Positions 25,590 to 33,362 of a stretch of 33,362 bases of DNA are shown piece after piece. A program made the position numbers and the translations under genes. Position 1 is the stretch's first letter. The number at the start of each line of letters is the position of its first letter. The notes under the pieces are model-generated. The model saw only the letters and a list, made by a program, of their open reading frames with translations, was not told the origin of the DNA and made no database searches. The DNA comes from Actinomycetes bacterium (GTDB lineage Bacteria > Actinomycetota > Acidimicrobiia > Acidimicrobiales > Ilumatobacteraceae): positions 1-33,362 of the forward strand of contig JANYKS010000116.1 in the NCBI GenBank assembly GCA_025358125.1, given 5' to 3'.

Positions 25590-25949
25590 GTGCGATTGAC
25601 CCAAGGTGCCTTCTCATTCCTACCGGACCTGACCGACGTTCAGATCACCGCCCAGATGCTGTACTGCATCGACCATGGCTGGCCGATCAGCATCGAATAC
25701 ACCGACGATCCCCACCCGCGCAACACCTACTGGGAGATGTGGGGCCAACCAATGTTCGACCTCGTGTCCCCTGCACCGGTGATGGACGAACTGACCCGGT
25801 GCCGTGAGGCGCGAGTCGGGTCCTACATCCGTCTCGTCGCGTTCGAGTCCACCCGCGGCTGGGAAAGTGTGCGACTGTCGTTCATTGTCGGACGACCCGA
25901 CGTCGAACCGGGGTTCCAAGTGGTCCGCGCTTCGGGTCCCGTCCGGTGA
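25590..25949 (+). CDS. cbbS: RuBisCO small subunit
   Basis: Small subunit of form I RuBisCO, 119 aa. The N-terminus [20 protein letters not shown] and the segment [20 protein letters not shown] with [10 protein letters not shown] are family hallmarks. The C-terminal hairpin extension typical of red-type small subunits is present ([20 protein letters not shown]). Start is GTG 25590 with AGGAGAAGATC upstream. It lies 13 bases after cbbL and its stop overlaps the cbbX GTG (GTGA). Confidence 0.96.
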   Translation: MRLTQGAFSFLPDLTDVQITAQMLYCIDHGWPISIEYTDDPHPRNTYWEMWGQPMFDLVSPAPVMDELTRCREARVGSYIRLVAFESTRGWESVRLSFIVGRPDVEPGFQVVRASGPVR

Positions 25950-26842
25950 AGCCGTTGGCGCCAGGAGCCGAAACCGTCGACCTCGACGCGGAGCGTCGCG
26001 AGGCCGGGATCGACACCTTCCTCGCCGACCTCGACGCCAAGCTCGTCGGCCTCGCGCCTGTCAAGCAGCGCATCACCGAGATCGCGTCGTTGCTCTTGGT
26101 CGATCGGGTGCGCCATCGGCTCGGGTTGTCGGCCGACCCGCCCACGCTCCATATGAGCTTTACCGGCAACCCGGGGACCGGCAAGACCACGGTTGCGATG
26201 ACGATGGCCGACATTCTCCACCGCCTCGGCTACCTGCGCACGCCGCGCGTGATCTGCGTGACGCGTGACGACCTCGTCGGCGAGTACATCGGCCACACCG
26301 CGCCGAAGACGAAGGAGGTCATCAAGCGAGCACTCGGTGGCGTGCTCTTCATCGACGAAGCCTATTACCTGCACCGCCCGGAGAACGAGCGCGACTATGG
26401 TCAGGAGGCGATCGAGATCCTGTTGCAGGTGATGGAGGAGCAACGCCAGGATCTTGTGGTGATCCTGGCCGGATACCCCGATCGGATGGAACGTTTCTTC
26501 GGCTCCAACCCCGGGTTCCGGTCGCGGATCGCCCATCACATCGACTTCCCCGATTACAGCGACGACGAACTCGTCGACATCGCGGTGTTGCTCCTCGACC
26601 AGCAGTCGTACCAGCTCTCGGCACAGGGCCGCGACGCGATGCGGGCCTACATCGGCCGCCGCCGATCGCAACCGCATTTCGCCAACGCTCGTTCGGTTCG
26701 CAACGCGCTCGATCGGGCCCGGCTCCGCCAAGCCCATCGACACTTGACCACAGGCGTCGTTGCAGTTGCGGACCTGATGGTCATCGAGGATGTGGATCTA
26801 TTGGCGAGCCGGGTCTTTTCCGGATCGATCGCCATCCACTGA
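25946..26842 (+). CDS. cbbX: Red-type RuBisCO activase CbbX
   Basis: AAA+ motor that frees RuBisCO from inhibitory sugar phosphates by pulling on the CbbL C-terminal tail. The 298-aa protein has Walker [17 protein letters not shown], Walker [13 protein letters not shown], and the sensor segment [16 protein letters not shown]. The pore-loop region has [37 protein letters not shown] and [19 protein letters not shown] are also typical. Start GTG 25946 overlaps cbbS (GTGA). Its presence confirms that the RuBisCO is of the red lineage. It is the last gene of the cbb operon and converges with the FkbM-like gene 18 bases on. Confidence 0.96.
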   Translation: MKPLAPGAETVDLDAERREAGIDTFLADLDAKLVGLAPVKQRITEIASLLLVDRVRHRLGLSADPPTLHMSFTGNPGTGKTTVAMTMADILHRLGYLRTPRVICVTRDDLVGEYIGHTAPKTKEVIKRALGGVLFIDEAYYLHRPENERDYGQEAIEILLQVMEEQRQDLVVILAGYPDRMERFFGSNPGFRSRIAHHIDFPDYSDDELVDIAVLLLDQQSYQLSAQGRDAMRAYIGRRRSQPHFANARSVRNALDRARLRQAHRHLTTGVVAVADLMVIEDVDLLASRVFSGSIAIH

Positions 26843-26860
26843 CCCCGCCCGGTATTGGGT

Positions 26861-27844
26861 CTAGACCACAGAGCCATGGGCTTGTCGTCGAGTTGTCCGT
26901 GGCGTGGCGGTGTCCGAGGGGATCGCTGTCGGCCGCACGATTCCGATCCGGCCGAGAATGCCGCGCTCGATTGCCGACGTGTGCACCCCGAGGACGTGGC
27001 GGGCGGGCCATGGGCGGGTCACGAGGAATTCGTCGTCGAAGCGGGCGACCTCGTGCAGGACGCGCTCGATCGGATGGAAGAAGAAGAAGCGATACCCGTG
27101 ACCGGCGAGGCGACCGTACGCGGTGAGTGACTGCGTTCCGATCAAGAGGACGAGGACGTCCGCACGGCCCTCGCTGAGGAACGGGTCTGCTCCCTCGAGC
27201 ACCGCCGGCTCGAACCCGGCGACGTTGATCTTCAACACGTCGACCCGGTCGATGCCGAGATCACGGCATTCGTCACTGAGCGTCCGGACCGGCACGAGCG
27301 TCCCGTCCGCAGCGCCGACGACCGAATCAAGGCGGCTGAGATATGCCTTTGGTGCTGTGGTGAAGAGAGCTTCGCCCGATTCTGCCGACAACGCCGTCTG
27401 ATGCAGCACCACGCGATCGGACACCCCGTTGAGCTCGACGTTGCGTCGGAGGCTGCGGATGTTGGCGATGCTGGGTTCGAAAGCGTGCACGGCGGCGCTC
27501 GGGAGACGGGCGGCGAAGACACTGAACTGGCCGATGCCGGCCCCTACATCGATGACGATCCAAGAAGTTTTCGACACCAGCCGGAGGAATTCGAACTCCG
27601 GATCGATGAGGTCGCCGAACACGACGAGCGCCGGCACGAGTTGGCTCGGATAGTCGTACGTCAGTGTGCCACCGGAACGCAGATGCACTGCGGCAGATGT
27701 CGGCCGCCGGACGCGCAGCGCGATGAGGCGTGCAGCACCTTGAATTGTCGCGCCGACACCGACGGTCCTGACGCCCCACACGAGTTTGTGCGCCCCTGCC
27801 CTGGCCTTCCCGAGGCGACGTTCGAGTCGGTCGCGGACGTCCAT
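26861..27844 (-). CDS. FkbM-family methyltransferase-like protein
   Basis: A 327-aa SAM-dependent methyltransferase-like protein. The SAM-binding motif I is IVIDVGAGIGQFSVFAARL, followed by HAFEPSIANIRSLRRNVELN and VLHQTALS. The usual FkbM motif KIDVEG-E is altered to LKINVAGFEPAVLEGA, losing its two acidic residues. The C-terminal tail is basic and Thr-rich. In polysaccharide clusters such enzymes O-methylate sugars. It is last in the envelope operon, 15 bases after the beta-helix gene. Substrate unknown; the changed motif makes activity uncertain. Confidence 0.8.
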   Translation of the reverse strand: MDVRDRLERRLGKARAGAHKLVWGVRTVGVGATIQGAARLIALRVRRPTSAAVHLRSGGTLTYDYPSQLVPALVVFGDLIDPEFEFLRLVSKTSWIVIDVGAGIGQFSVFAARLPSAAVHAFEPSIANIRSLRRNVELNGVSDRVVLHQTALSAESGEALFTTAPKAYLSRLDSVVGAADGTLVPVRTLSDECRDLGIDRVDVLKINVAGFEPAVLEGADPFLSEGRADVLVLLIGTQSLTAYGRLAGHGYRFFFFHPIERVLHEVARFDDEFLVTRPWPARHVLGVHTSAIERGILGRIGIVRPTAIPSDTATPRTTRRQAHGSVV

Positions 27845-27859
27845 CAGCTCGCCGTGACG

Positions 27860-28858
27860 TCAGTGGGCGCTGACGGCGGCACCCGTCGTGTCATCGACAT
27901 TGCCCGTCCAGACCGGGGTATTGGCAACGATGGAGGAGTAGCCCCAGTATCCGCTGCCGAGCCGGTTGCCGGTGAACGACACACCCGAAATCGCTCCGCC
28001 GCTGAACTGCCCGTCGGAGTAGACCGTGTATCCGCCTCCGAGGAGACGGTTCCCGGTGACGGCAACGTTGGCCGTCGGGCCGAAGTAATTGTCGATCATC
28101 ACCGCCGACGTCTGGTCGTGGTTGCTGACGTCGACGGTGTTGTGCTGGATGACGATGTTCGACAGGTCGCCGTCGATCTGAATGCCGTCGTAGTGCGGGG
28201 AACCCGGAGCGCCCAGGTCGTGGATGTAGCTGTCCCGCACCGTCGAGTTACTGAACGGTGCGACGCCGTTCTCGACCCCGTAGATATTGGCGCGGACCAC
28301 GGTCGCGGGGCCGTAGACCCCCATCGAGTTCGACGTGCCGGAGAGACCGCGCCCGTTGATCTCCGTGTCTTCGATTCGCACACCGGTGACACCGGCTTTG
28401 ACGCGGACGAGGGCGAAGTCACTTCCCGTCACTCGGCTGTTGCGAAGGACCACGTCCGAAGCGTTGATCGTGACGGTGCCGCTGATATCGAGCCGATCGA
28501 GGACGGTACCGGCCGTGTTCACCGTGACCGAACCGGATGGCTGCAGGACCATACCCGCCGGCACACCCGTGGTCGCCGCCGATGGGAAGCCATTTGTCGC
28601 CGGTGGCGAACCCGGTGCGGTGGGGGGTGGCGACGGAGGCGCGACGCGAACGGCGGCCGCCCTGGCTACGGCAGCGGACCGAACGACAACCACACCCGGG
28701 AGGGCTTCTGGGCCACCCGCTGCGGCGGTAAAAGGTAAGGCCGGCTTCAGTGTCAACCCGATCAGTCCGACAACGGCTAATGCCGATACGAGCACGCCGA
28801 GCACGCGACGGCCGTGTGATCGCTGGTTGAAACTCCGTGGAATGTGTTGCTGCTTCAT
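27860..28858 (-). CDS. Secreted or anchored parallel beta-helix protein
   Basis: A 332-aa protein. The start MKQQHIPRSFNQRSHGRRVL leads into a membrane helix (GVLVSALAVVGLIGLTLKPA), so the rest is outside the cell or anchored. A Pro/Ala-rich linker (APPSPPPTAPGSPPATNG) is followed by right-handed parallel beta-helix repeats. They are visible as VTINASDVVLRNSRVTGSD, IVIQHNTVDVSNHDQTSAV and VAVTGNRLLGGGYTVYSDG. Such folds bind or cleave polysaccharides (pectin-lyase-like). I see no certain catalytic residues. The start at ATG 28858 has GGAGG about ten bases upstream. It follows wecB with a 63-base gap. Confidence 0.8.
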   Translation of the reverse strand: MKQQHIPRSFNQRSHGRRVLGVLVSALAVVGLIGLTLKPALPFTAAAGGPEALPGVVVVRSAAVARAAAVRVAPPSPPPTAPGSPPATNGFPSAATTGVPAGMVLQPSGSVTVNTAGTVLDRLDISGTVTINASDVVLRNSRVTGSDFALVRVKAGVTGVRIEDTEINGRGLSGTSNSMGVYGPATVVRANIYGVENGVAPFSNSTVRDSYIHDLGAPGSPHYDGIQIDGDLSNIVIQHNTVDVSNHDQTSAVMIDNYFGPTANVAVTGNRLLGGGYTVYSDGQFSGGAISGVSFTGNRLGSGYWGYSSIVANTPVWTGNVDDTTGAAVSAH

Positions 28859-28921
28859 GCGGAACGACCCTCCGGTCATTTCCCTCTCGGTCAGCCGACC
28901 GTCCCGCCCGTTCACGGAACT

Positions 28922-30145
28922 CTAACCGACGGACGTGGCGACGAGACGCTGATGACCGAATTCCGGATCTGCCGCCCGGGAAGCGAAAACATCTGCCACG
29001 GCCCGGCCGGCGACGAATTCCGCCGACTGATTCTCGCCGAGTACCGCAGGAATGAAGCTCGGTCGCCGCTGATCGGCAATCAACACGTCGACGATGCGCT
29101 CACACGCACTCCCGTCCCACAGTTCGATAGGAGCCTTGTACCGTTTCGACGAAAGTGCCCTGCCGGCCGCAGCCACGATGACATCGTGATCGAACCCGAC
29201 CAGAGTGTTCGTGCCCAGCGTGATCGTGATCGGCCGTTCGGTGTTCTCTCGGATCGTGAGACAGGGCACACCGAGAACGGTCGTCTCCTCCTGGACCCCG
29301 CCCGAGTCGGTGAGCACGATCGCTGCCCCGGCTTCCAGCGCGAGGAAGTCGAGATAGGTCTGTGGTTCAACGAGGCGGATTCTGGAGGCGTCGATCGAGA
29401 CGGGCGAGCGCGCCAACATCGCCAGGGTGCGGGGATGCACCGGGAACACGAGTGGCACGGCTCGCGCGACCTCGTCGAGTGTCCTCATCATCGCTTCCAT
29501 GCGGGCGTGATCGTCAACGAGCGCCGGGCGGTGCAGCGTGACCAGCCCATACCGTTGTGGCAGCGCGAGGTCCGCGTGGATGGTCCGCAGGCGCGCCATC
29601 TCGATGGCACCGAGGAGACTGTCGACCATCACATTGCCGACTCGATGAATCCGAACCGGTTCAACGCCTTCGGCCAACAGGTTCCGATCGGCATCGGCGC
29701 TCGGCGTGAACAGCCAGGTGGCGAGTCCGTCGACCACGATCCGATTGACCTCCTCTGGCATCGAACGATCGAACGAGCGGAGCCCGGCTTCGACATGCCC
29801 GACCGGGATGCCCGCCTTGGCTGCCACCAGCGTGCAGGCAACGGTCGAGTTGACATCGCCGACGACAAGGACCGCGTCGGCCGCGTTCGACGCCAACCAC
29901 TCTTCGAACGCCACCATCACGGCAGCCGTTTGCACGGCGTGTGTACCGGATCCCACCCCGAGATTCGCGACCGGTTCGGGTATCCGCAACATCTCGAAGA
30001 AGCTGTCGGACATGACGGCGTCATAGTGCTGGCCGGTGTGGACGAGCGATGCCTCGATGCCGGCCGCCGCACAGGCGCGCAGGAGCGGGGCGACCTTCAC
30101 GAAATTCGGTCGGGCTCCTGCCACGACCACGGGGCGTCGGATCAT
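28922..30145 (-). CDS. wecB: UDP-N-acetylglucosamine 2-epimerase (non-hydrolysing)
   Basis: Interconverts UDP-GlcNAc and UDP-ManNAc for envelope polysaccharide. The 407-aa protein has the family motifs AGARPNFVKVAPLLRA at the N-terminus and VHTGQHYDAVMSDSFFE. VGDVNSTVACTLVAAKAGIP, HVEAGLRSFDRSMPEEVNR and LTDSGGVQEETTVLGVPCLT follow. The C-terminal part is slightly longer than usual. ATG 30145 overlaps the stop of the WecG/TagA gene (ATGA), which makes the ManNAc-using step its direct partner. Confidence 0.93.
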   Translation of the reverse strand: MIRRPVVVAGARPNFVKVAPLLRACAAAGIEASLVHTGQHYDAVMSDSFFEMLRIPEPVANLGVGSGTHAVQTAAVMVAFEEWLASNAADAVLVVGDVNSTVACTLVAAKAGIPVGHVEAGLRSFDRSMPEEVNRIVVDGLATWLFTPSADADRNLLAEGVEPVRIHRVGNVMVDSLLGAIEMARLRTIHADLALPQRYGLVTLHRPALVDDHARMEAMMRTLDEVARAVPLVFPVHPRTLAMLARSPVSIDASRIRLVEPQTYLDFLALEAGAAIVLTDSGGVQEETTVLGVPCLTIRENTERPITITLGTNTLVGFDHDVIVAAAGRALSSKRYKAPIELWDGSACERIVDVLIADQRRPSFIPAVLGENQSAEFVAGRAVADVFASRAADPEFGHQRLVATSVG

Positions 30146-30897
30146 CTCGTCCTCCTCCACTCGCGCGCGGTCAGGCCGAGGAACTTCGTGTTGCCGACCA
30201 GATAGCGCTTCCACATTCGCCGCGGCTCCTGGCAGAGCCGGTACAACCACTCGCAACCGATCCGCTGCACCCAAACGGGCGCTCTTCGGACCTTTCCGGC
30301 AAGCACGTCGAAGGATCCACCGACACCCATCACGAAGGGGACGCCGAGGTCCCCGAGGTGCTGGTGGAGCCAGTATTCCTTGCGCGGACTCGGAATCGCG
30401 AGGAAGAGAAAATCCGGGGATGCCATCCGTATCGCGTCGATCACCTCGCCGTCGTCACTCCAGTAGCCGTTCCGCGCACCGCAGATCTGGATCCCCGGAT
30501 GGCGTTTGCGGAGGCGCCGGATCATCTCGTCGAGCACTTCGTCGGTCGCACCGAGGAAGTAGAGCCGATGGCCGGTTGAGGCCGCCCGTTCGACGATCGC
30601 GGTGAAGAGATCGACACCGGCCACCCGTTCGGGCAACGGCCGGCCGAGAAGTCGGCTCGCCCAGACCACCGAGGCGCCGTCGGCGTTGACCAGATCGCAG
30701 CCGTCGATGATCTCCCTCAACTGCTCATCGGCGTCCATCTGCACGACCTTGGACGCGTTGAGGACGACGTGTTGCGAGGGCACACCCCGATCGGCGAGTT
30801 CGAACGCGCGATCAAGTGTCTGACCGGCGTCCAGTGCGTCGATGTGGACACCGAAGAGCTGCACCTGCGGGCCGGGGTAGTGATCGGTGATCGTCAT
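30142..30897 (-). CDS. WecG/TagA/CpsF-family glycosyltransferase
   Basis: Transfers a ManNAc-type sugar from UDP to a lipid-linked acceptor in teichoic-acid or enterobacterial-antigen-like synthesis. The 251-aa length is typical. Motifs: QHVVLNASKVVQMDADEQLR, LVNADGASVVWASRLLG, YFLGATDEVLDEMIRRLRKR and FLFLAIPSPRKEYWLHQH. It ends with the conserved RIGCEWLYRLCQEPRRMWKR. ATG 30897 has AAAGGAG upstream and overlaps the previous stop (ATGA). WecB next door supplies the likely donor UDP-ManNAc. Confidence 0.92.
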   Translation of the reverse strand: MTITDHYPGPQVQLFGVHIDALDAGQTLDRAFELADRGVPSQHVVLNASKVVQMDADEQLREIIDGCDLVNADGASVVWASRLLGRPLPERVAGVDLFTAIVERAASTGHRLYFLGATDEVLDEMIRRLRKRHPGIQICGARNGYWSDDGEVIDAIRMASPDFLFLAIPSPRKEYWLHQHLGDLGVPFVMGVGGSFDVLAGKVRRAPVWVQRIGCEWLYRLCQEPRRMWKRYLVGNTKFLGLTAREWRRTR

Positions 30898-32018
30898 GCT
30901 GTTGCTCCTTTGAGTGCTGACATCGAATCCCGCCCAGACCATGCCTCGAGGATCCATCCGAGGTGGTACGGCCGGCACGTGGTGTTGATCTCGAGCCCAC
31001 CCAGATCGACGCTCGGGCGGCGACCCGATACCGCCAGCACGGAGTTCGCCGAGAGATTGCCGCGGCGAGCCACGGCGCCTCGGCGGCGGATGGATCTGTG
31101 AGCAAACCGTTCCCCAGCCTCGTAGAAGTCGAAGGCAAGTTCGTTCTTGCCGAGGCACCACTGAAATCCCTCGACAGCGGCGCGTGCGTACGCCTCGTCG
31201 CCCGTGACCTCCGCCAACGCGAAGAACGCCATCGGAGCCATCGCGTCCTGGTGGACGGAGTAGATCTCGTAGCGCTCGACGACGACACCACTGTCGGCGT
31301 GGAAGAGCCACGGCCAACCTCCATCGGGCTGGCGGAGGTCGATCAGTACGTCTGCGAGCCGCACCGCCCTCTTCTGCGCGCCGGATGCCAGATCGTGCCG
31401 CGCGAGTTCGCTGAAGGCGAGCAGGGAGTAGATCTCGGTCGCGAAGTTGGGGAGGCGGGATCGCCAGTGCCCACGTTCGTCATGACGCAACAGCGGCGTG
31501 GTTCGGGATCCGCGGTGGTACAGATTCGTCACGGCCCGATCGAGGACTGCTGTCGCGGGGAGGCCGCCGACCTGGGCCTCCACGGCTCCGAGGACCAGCC
31601 AGGCGATCTCCATTCCCTCGAGGCGGCCAAGCCCGGTGTCGGCCGATCGCCGATCGAGCGCCGCCAGGGTGGACCTCGCTGTCGGCGCGCCCATCCGAAC
31701 GTCGGCCCAGAGGAGGAGCCCGAGATCGCCGACACCGAGGCCCTCGCGGTGAGCGTGGATCTGACGGTGAAGCTCGTTCGGGTCGATCGCGACGTCGCCT
31801 CCCGTCCGCGAACGGCGGAGCAGTCCGAGCAGGACCATGATCGAATACCGCACCGACTCACCGCGCAGCAGGGGCACGTCTCGTGGGCGGTCGAAACACA
31901 TCAAGCCGCTCGCACGACGAAGGCTGGGAAGCGCGTCATTCGCGAACTGCGTCAGCGAAGCGACATCACCCACCCGCCCATCACCGAGACGGGGGGCGCC
32001 TGTCTCGAAAGCGTTCAA
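30894..32018 (-). CDS. Alpha/alpha-barrel-like protein of unknown function in polysaccharide operon
   Basis: A 374-aa soluble protein that I cannot assign. Repeated helical stretches ending in Gly/Trp-rich turns (LADVLIDLRQPDGGWPWLFH, MAPMAFFALAEVTGDEAYA, FQWCLGKNELAFD) resemble (alpha/alpha)6 barrels such as glycoside hydrolases, epimerases or cyclase-like folds. The C-terminal end has LEINTTCRPYHLGWILEAW. There is no signal peptide or membrane span. It is coupled by ATGA to the glycosyltransferase upstream and to the TagA-like gene downstream, so it likely acts on the same glycan precursor, but its reaction is unknown. Confidence 0.75.
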   Translation of the reverse strand: MNAFETGAPRLGDGRVGDVASLTQFANDALPSLRRASGLMCFDRPRDVPLLRGESVRYSIMVLLGLLRRSRTGGDVAIDPNELHRQIHAHREGLGVGDLGLLLWADVRMGAPTARSTLAALDRRSADTGLGRLEGMEIAWLVLGAVEAQVGGLPATAVLDRAVTNLYHRGSRTTPLLRHDERGHWRSRLPNFATEIYSLLAFSELARHDLASGAQKRAVRLADVLIDLRQPDGGWPWLFHADSGVVVERYEIYSVHQDAMAPMAFFALAEVTGDEAYARAAVEGFQWCLGKNELAFDFYEAGERFAHRSIRRRGAVARRGNLSANSVLAVSGRRPSVDLGGLEINTTCRPYHLGWILEAWSGRDSMSALKGATA

Positions 32019-33262
32019 CTTCGACTCCTCTCGGCGTACGCGGCCGGGTTCGGATGCGGGGCGATCAGGGTTGGCCTCGGGCTCCTCGCCGCTGCGTCAC
32101 CGCCGAGCCCGAGTAGCGATGCGAGCACCCAGGCCCGTTCCGTCCAGCTGTGCCCGCCTGCGAAGGCCCTCCGCCGTTCCATGGCAATCGGGTCCCTGGC
32201 GCCGGCCACTGACCGTGCAACGGCCTCGGCGAAGGCCGATGGAGTGTCGGCCACCACGATCTGGTCGGTTGCCAGCCACCGGATGCCGGGAAGCCCGGTG
32301 GACACCACAGGGCGTCCGGCTGCCAGGTACTCCAAAGCCTTGAGCGGGAAACTCGAACGATTGAACTCGGTGTCGGCGTAAGGAACGAGTCCGACGTCGA
32401 CATGTCCGAGATACGCCGGAATCTGGTCGAAAGGACGAGAACCCACCCACGCGACGTGTGGGCAGGCACACAGTGCCGCCATCCGTTCCGGCTCGAAGCC
32501 GGGCACACAGGGACCAACCATGAGCAGTGACATCCCGCTGGCGGCTACTCCTTCGAGCAGGGACAGATCCGTTCTCGCATTGAGGTGGCCGACGAAGCCT
32601 GCCACGGGTGCAGGGAGACGAACATCCGGGGCGACCGGCACCACATCAGTCAGAGCCATCGTCTCCGCATCGCAGCCGTTCGGGAAGAACCGGGCATCGA
32701 GTCCTTCGGCGCGGAACCGCTCCACGGCTCGTTCACTCACGGCGATCACGAGGTCCGACCGCGCCGCGATCCGTCGGTCCCCGGCCACGAGCCGGGCGCG
32801 GTTCATCCGCCACAGATCGGCGGCTGATGCCGGATCGTCGGTCCACCAGTAGACCTTCCGGGCGTCGGGGCACGCGTCGAAGACGTCGAGGAACGGCCAC
32901 GCACTGATGATCGCCGCGGGGGTCGCTCCGAGCCGGCGAACGGCATGGACGATAGCCCTCCGCACGAGCAGCTCCGTCGAGCGCACCACTGGCGCCGACA
33001 GCGGTTTCGGCGCGACGACCGGCGTGAGCTGAGCGAGCGAGTCGCCGATCAGCCGCAGTCGCGGATGCTCGAGCATCGCAGCCAGTTCGGGGCGGCGGCG
33101 AGGCGTCAGATGTGACACCGGCGGGTCCACGTACAGCACCCGCGTATGAGCTGCGAGATGCTCTGCCAGATGCACGTCGTGCATCTTCTTCTCACCGCGG
33201 AAGTGATTGCCGCCGCAGATCACCACCAGGTCGTCACCACTCCAGCTCACAGGAACGAGCAC
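32015..33262 (-). CDS. GT-B glycosyltransferase (GT4-like)
   Basis: A 415-aa two-domain glycosyltransferase. The N-terminal domain has DLVVICGGNHFRGEKKMHDV and the acceptor-side segments VYWWTDDPASAADLWRMNR and VIAVSERAVERFRAEGLDA. The C-terminal donor domain has VAGFVGHLNARTDLSLLEGV, WVGSRPFDQIPAYLGHVDVG, and the sugar-nucleotide signature FPLKALEYLAAGRPVVSTGL. There is no membrane segment. The start is GTG 33262; a second GTG 12 bases in is also plausible. It is the first gene of the envelope operon in view. About 100 bases remain upstream to the window edge, with nothing I can assign. Confidence 0.88.
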   Translation of the reverse strand: MLVPVSWSGDDLVVICGGNHFRGEKKMHDVHLAEHLAAHTRVLYVDPPVSHLTPRRRPELAAMLEHPRLRLIGDSLAQLTPVVAPKPLSAPVVRSTELLVRRAIVHAVRRLGATPAAIISAWPFLDVFDACPDARKVYWWTDDPASAADLWRMNRARLVAGDRRIAARSDLVIAVSERAVERFRAEGLDARFFPNGCDAETMALTDVVPVAPDVRLPAPVAGFVGHLNARTDLSLLEGVAASGMSLLMVGPCVPGFEPERMAALCACPHVAWVGSRPFDQIPAYLGHVDVGLVPYADTEFNRSSFPLKALEYLAAGRPVVSTGLPGIRWLATDQIVVADTPSAFAEAVARSVAGARDPIAMERRRAFAGGHSWTERAWVLASLLGLGGDAAARSPRPTLIAPHPNPAAYAERSRS

Positions 33263-33362
33263 CTCATCACACCGTGGTCACCGGTCGGGCGTGCCCGAGC
33301 GAAGCGGGCACCGCAGTCGCACTGCAACTCCTCGTTCAGCGGGGGCCCCCCGGTACAGACCC

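Noticed and set aside
26858-26867. Palindrome GGTCTAGACC between cbbX and the FkbM gene as a terminator
   Set aside because: Stem of five with no loop and no T-run; it also overlaps the stop codon of the FkbM gene.
33263-33362. Possible gene or promoter upstream of the glycosyltransferase
   Set aside because: Only 100 bases remain; no start, motif or promoter pair could be supported.

Overview
The window is high-GC, densely coded DNA with frequent GTG starts and many 4-base stop/start overlaps. This is the style of an actinobacterium; I infer an Acidimicrobiia-like soil or aquatic lineage, with moderate confidence only. No rRNA, tRNA, CRISPR array or insertion sequence was seen. The picture is of a chemolithoautotroph: one stretch of about 23 kb (3.4-26.8 kb) carries a high-affinity, group 1h-type (formerly group 5) [NiFe] hydrogenase, its full Hyp maturation set, and a red-type RuBisCO operon.

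Layout. 1-1149 (minus): acyl-CoA dehydrogenase running off the left edge. 1462-2144 (plus): a decayed two-domain universal stress protein gene. 2253-3295 (minus): CBS-domain protein coupled to an unknown protein, with a DosR-like box upstream. 3431-17376 (minus): the hydrogenase locus. In transcription order it holds a SIS-HypC fusion, a SIS protein, hypE, hypF, then the structural genes hhyS-hhyL behind their own candidate promoter. Next come a NifU-like protein, DUF5947, DUF6084, a 467-aa unknown, the maturation protease, a 34-aa membrane peptide, a YceI protein, hypC, an 83-aa small membrane protein and hypD. 17510-18436 (plus): PAS-only protein, divergent from that operon. 18417-19825 (minus): a second copy of the small membrane protein, then a PadR-YceI fusion regulator. 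19931-21163: hypA (plus) and hypB (minus), convergent. 21249-26842: divergent cbbR, then fbp-like, prk, cbbL, cbbS and cbbX. 26861-33262 (minus): envelope polysaccharide genes (glycosyltransferase, unknown alpha-rich protein, WecG/TagA-type transferase, WecB epimerase, beta-helix protein, FkbM-like methyltransferase).

How it fits together. The hydrogenase would oxidise low or atmospheric H2 and pass electrons towards quinone. HypA-F and the protease build the NiFe(CN)2CO site. The Calvin genes would use the resulting ATP and reductant to fix CO2. No dedicated electron-transfer subunit or quinone reductase is seen. Instead the locus carries two sets of small membrane proteins plus lipocalin-like YceI domains (the polyisoprenoid/quinone-binding family). 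I propose these as a quinone-handling and quinone-sensing module; this is the most interesting untested idea here. Other oddities are a Fructose-1,6-bisphosphatase-like protein with a damaged metal site, an internalised HypC domain fused to a SIS domain, a PAS protein with no output domain, and a folded leader in front of hhyS.
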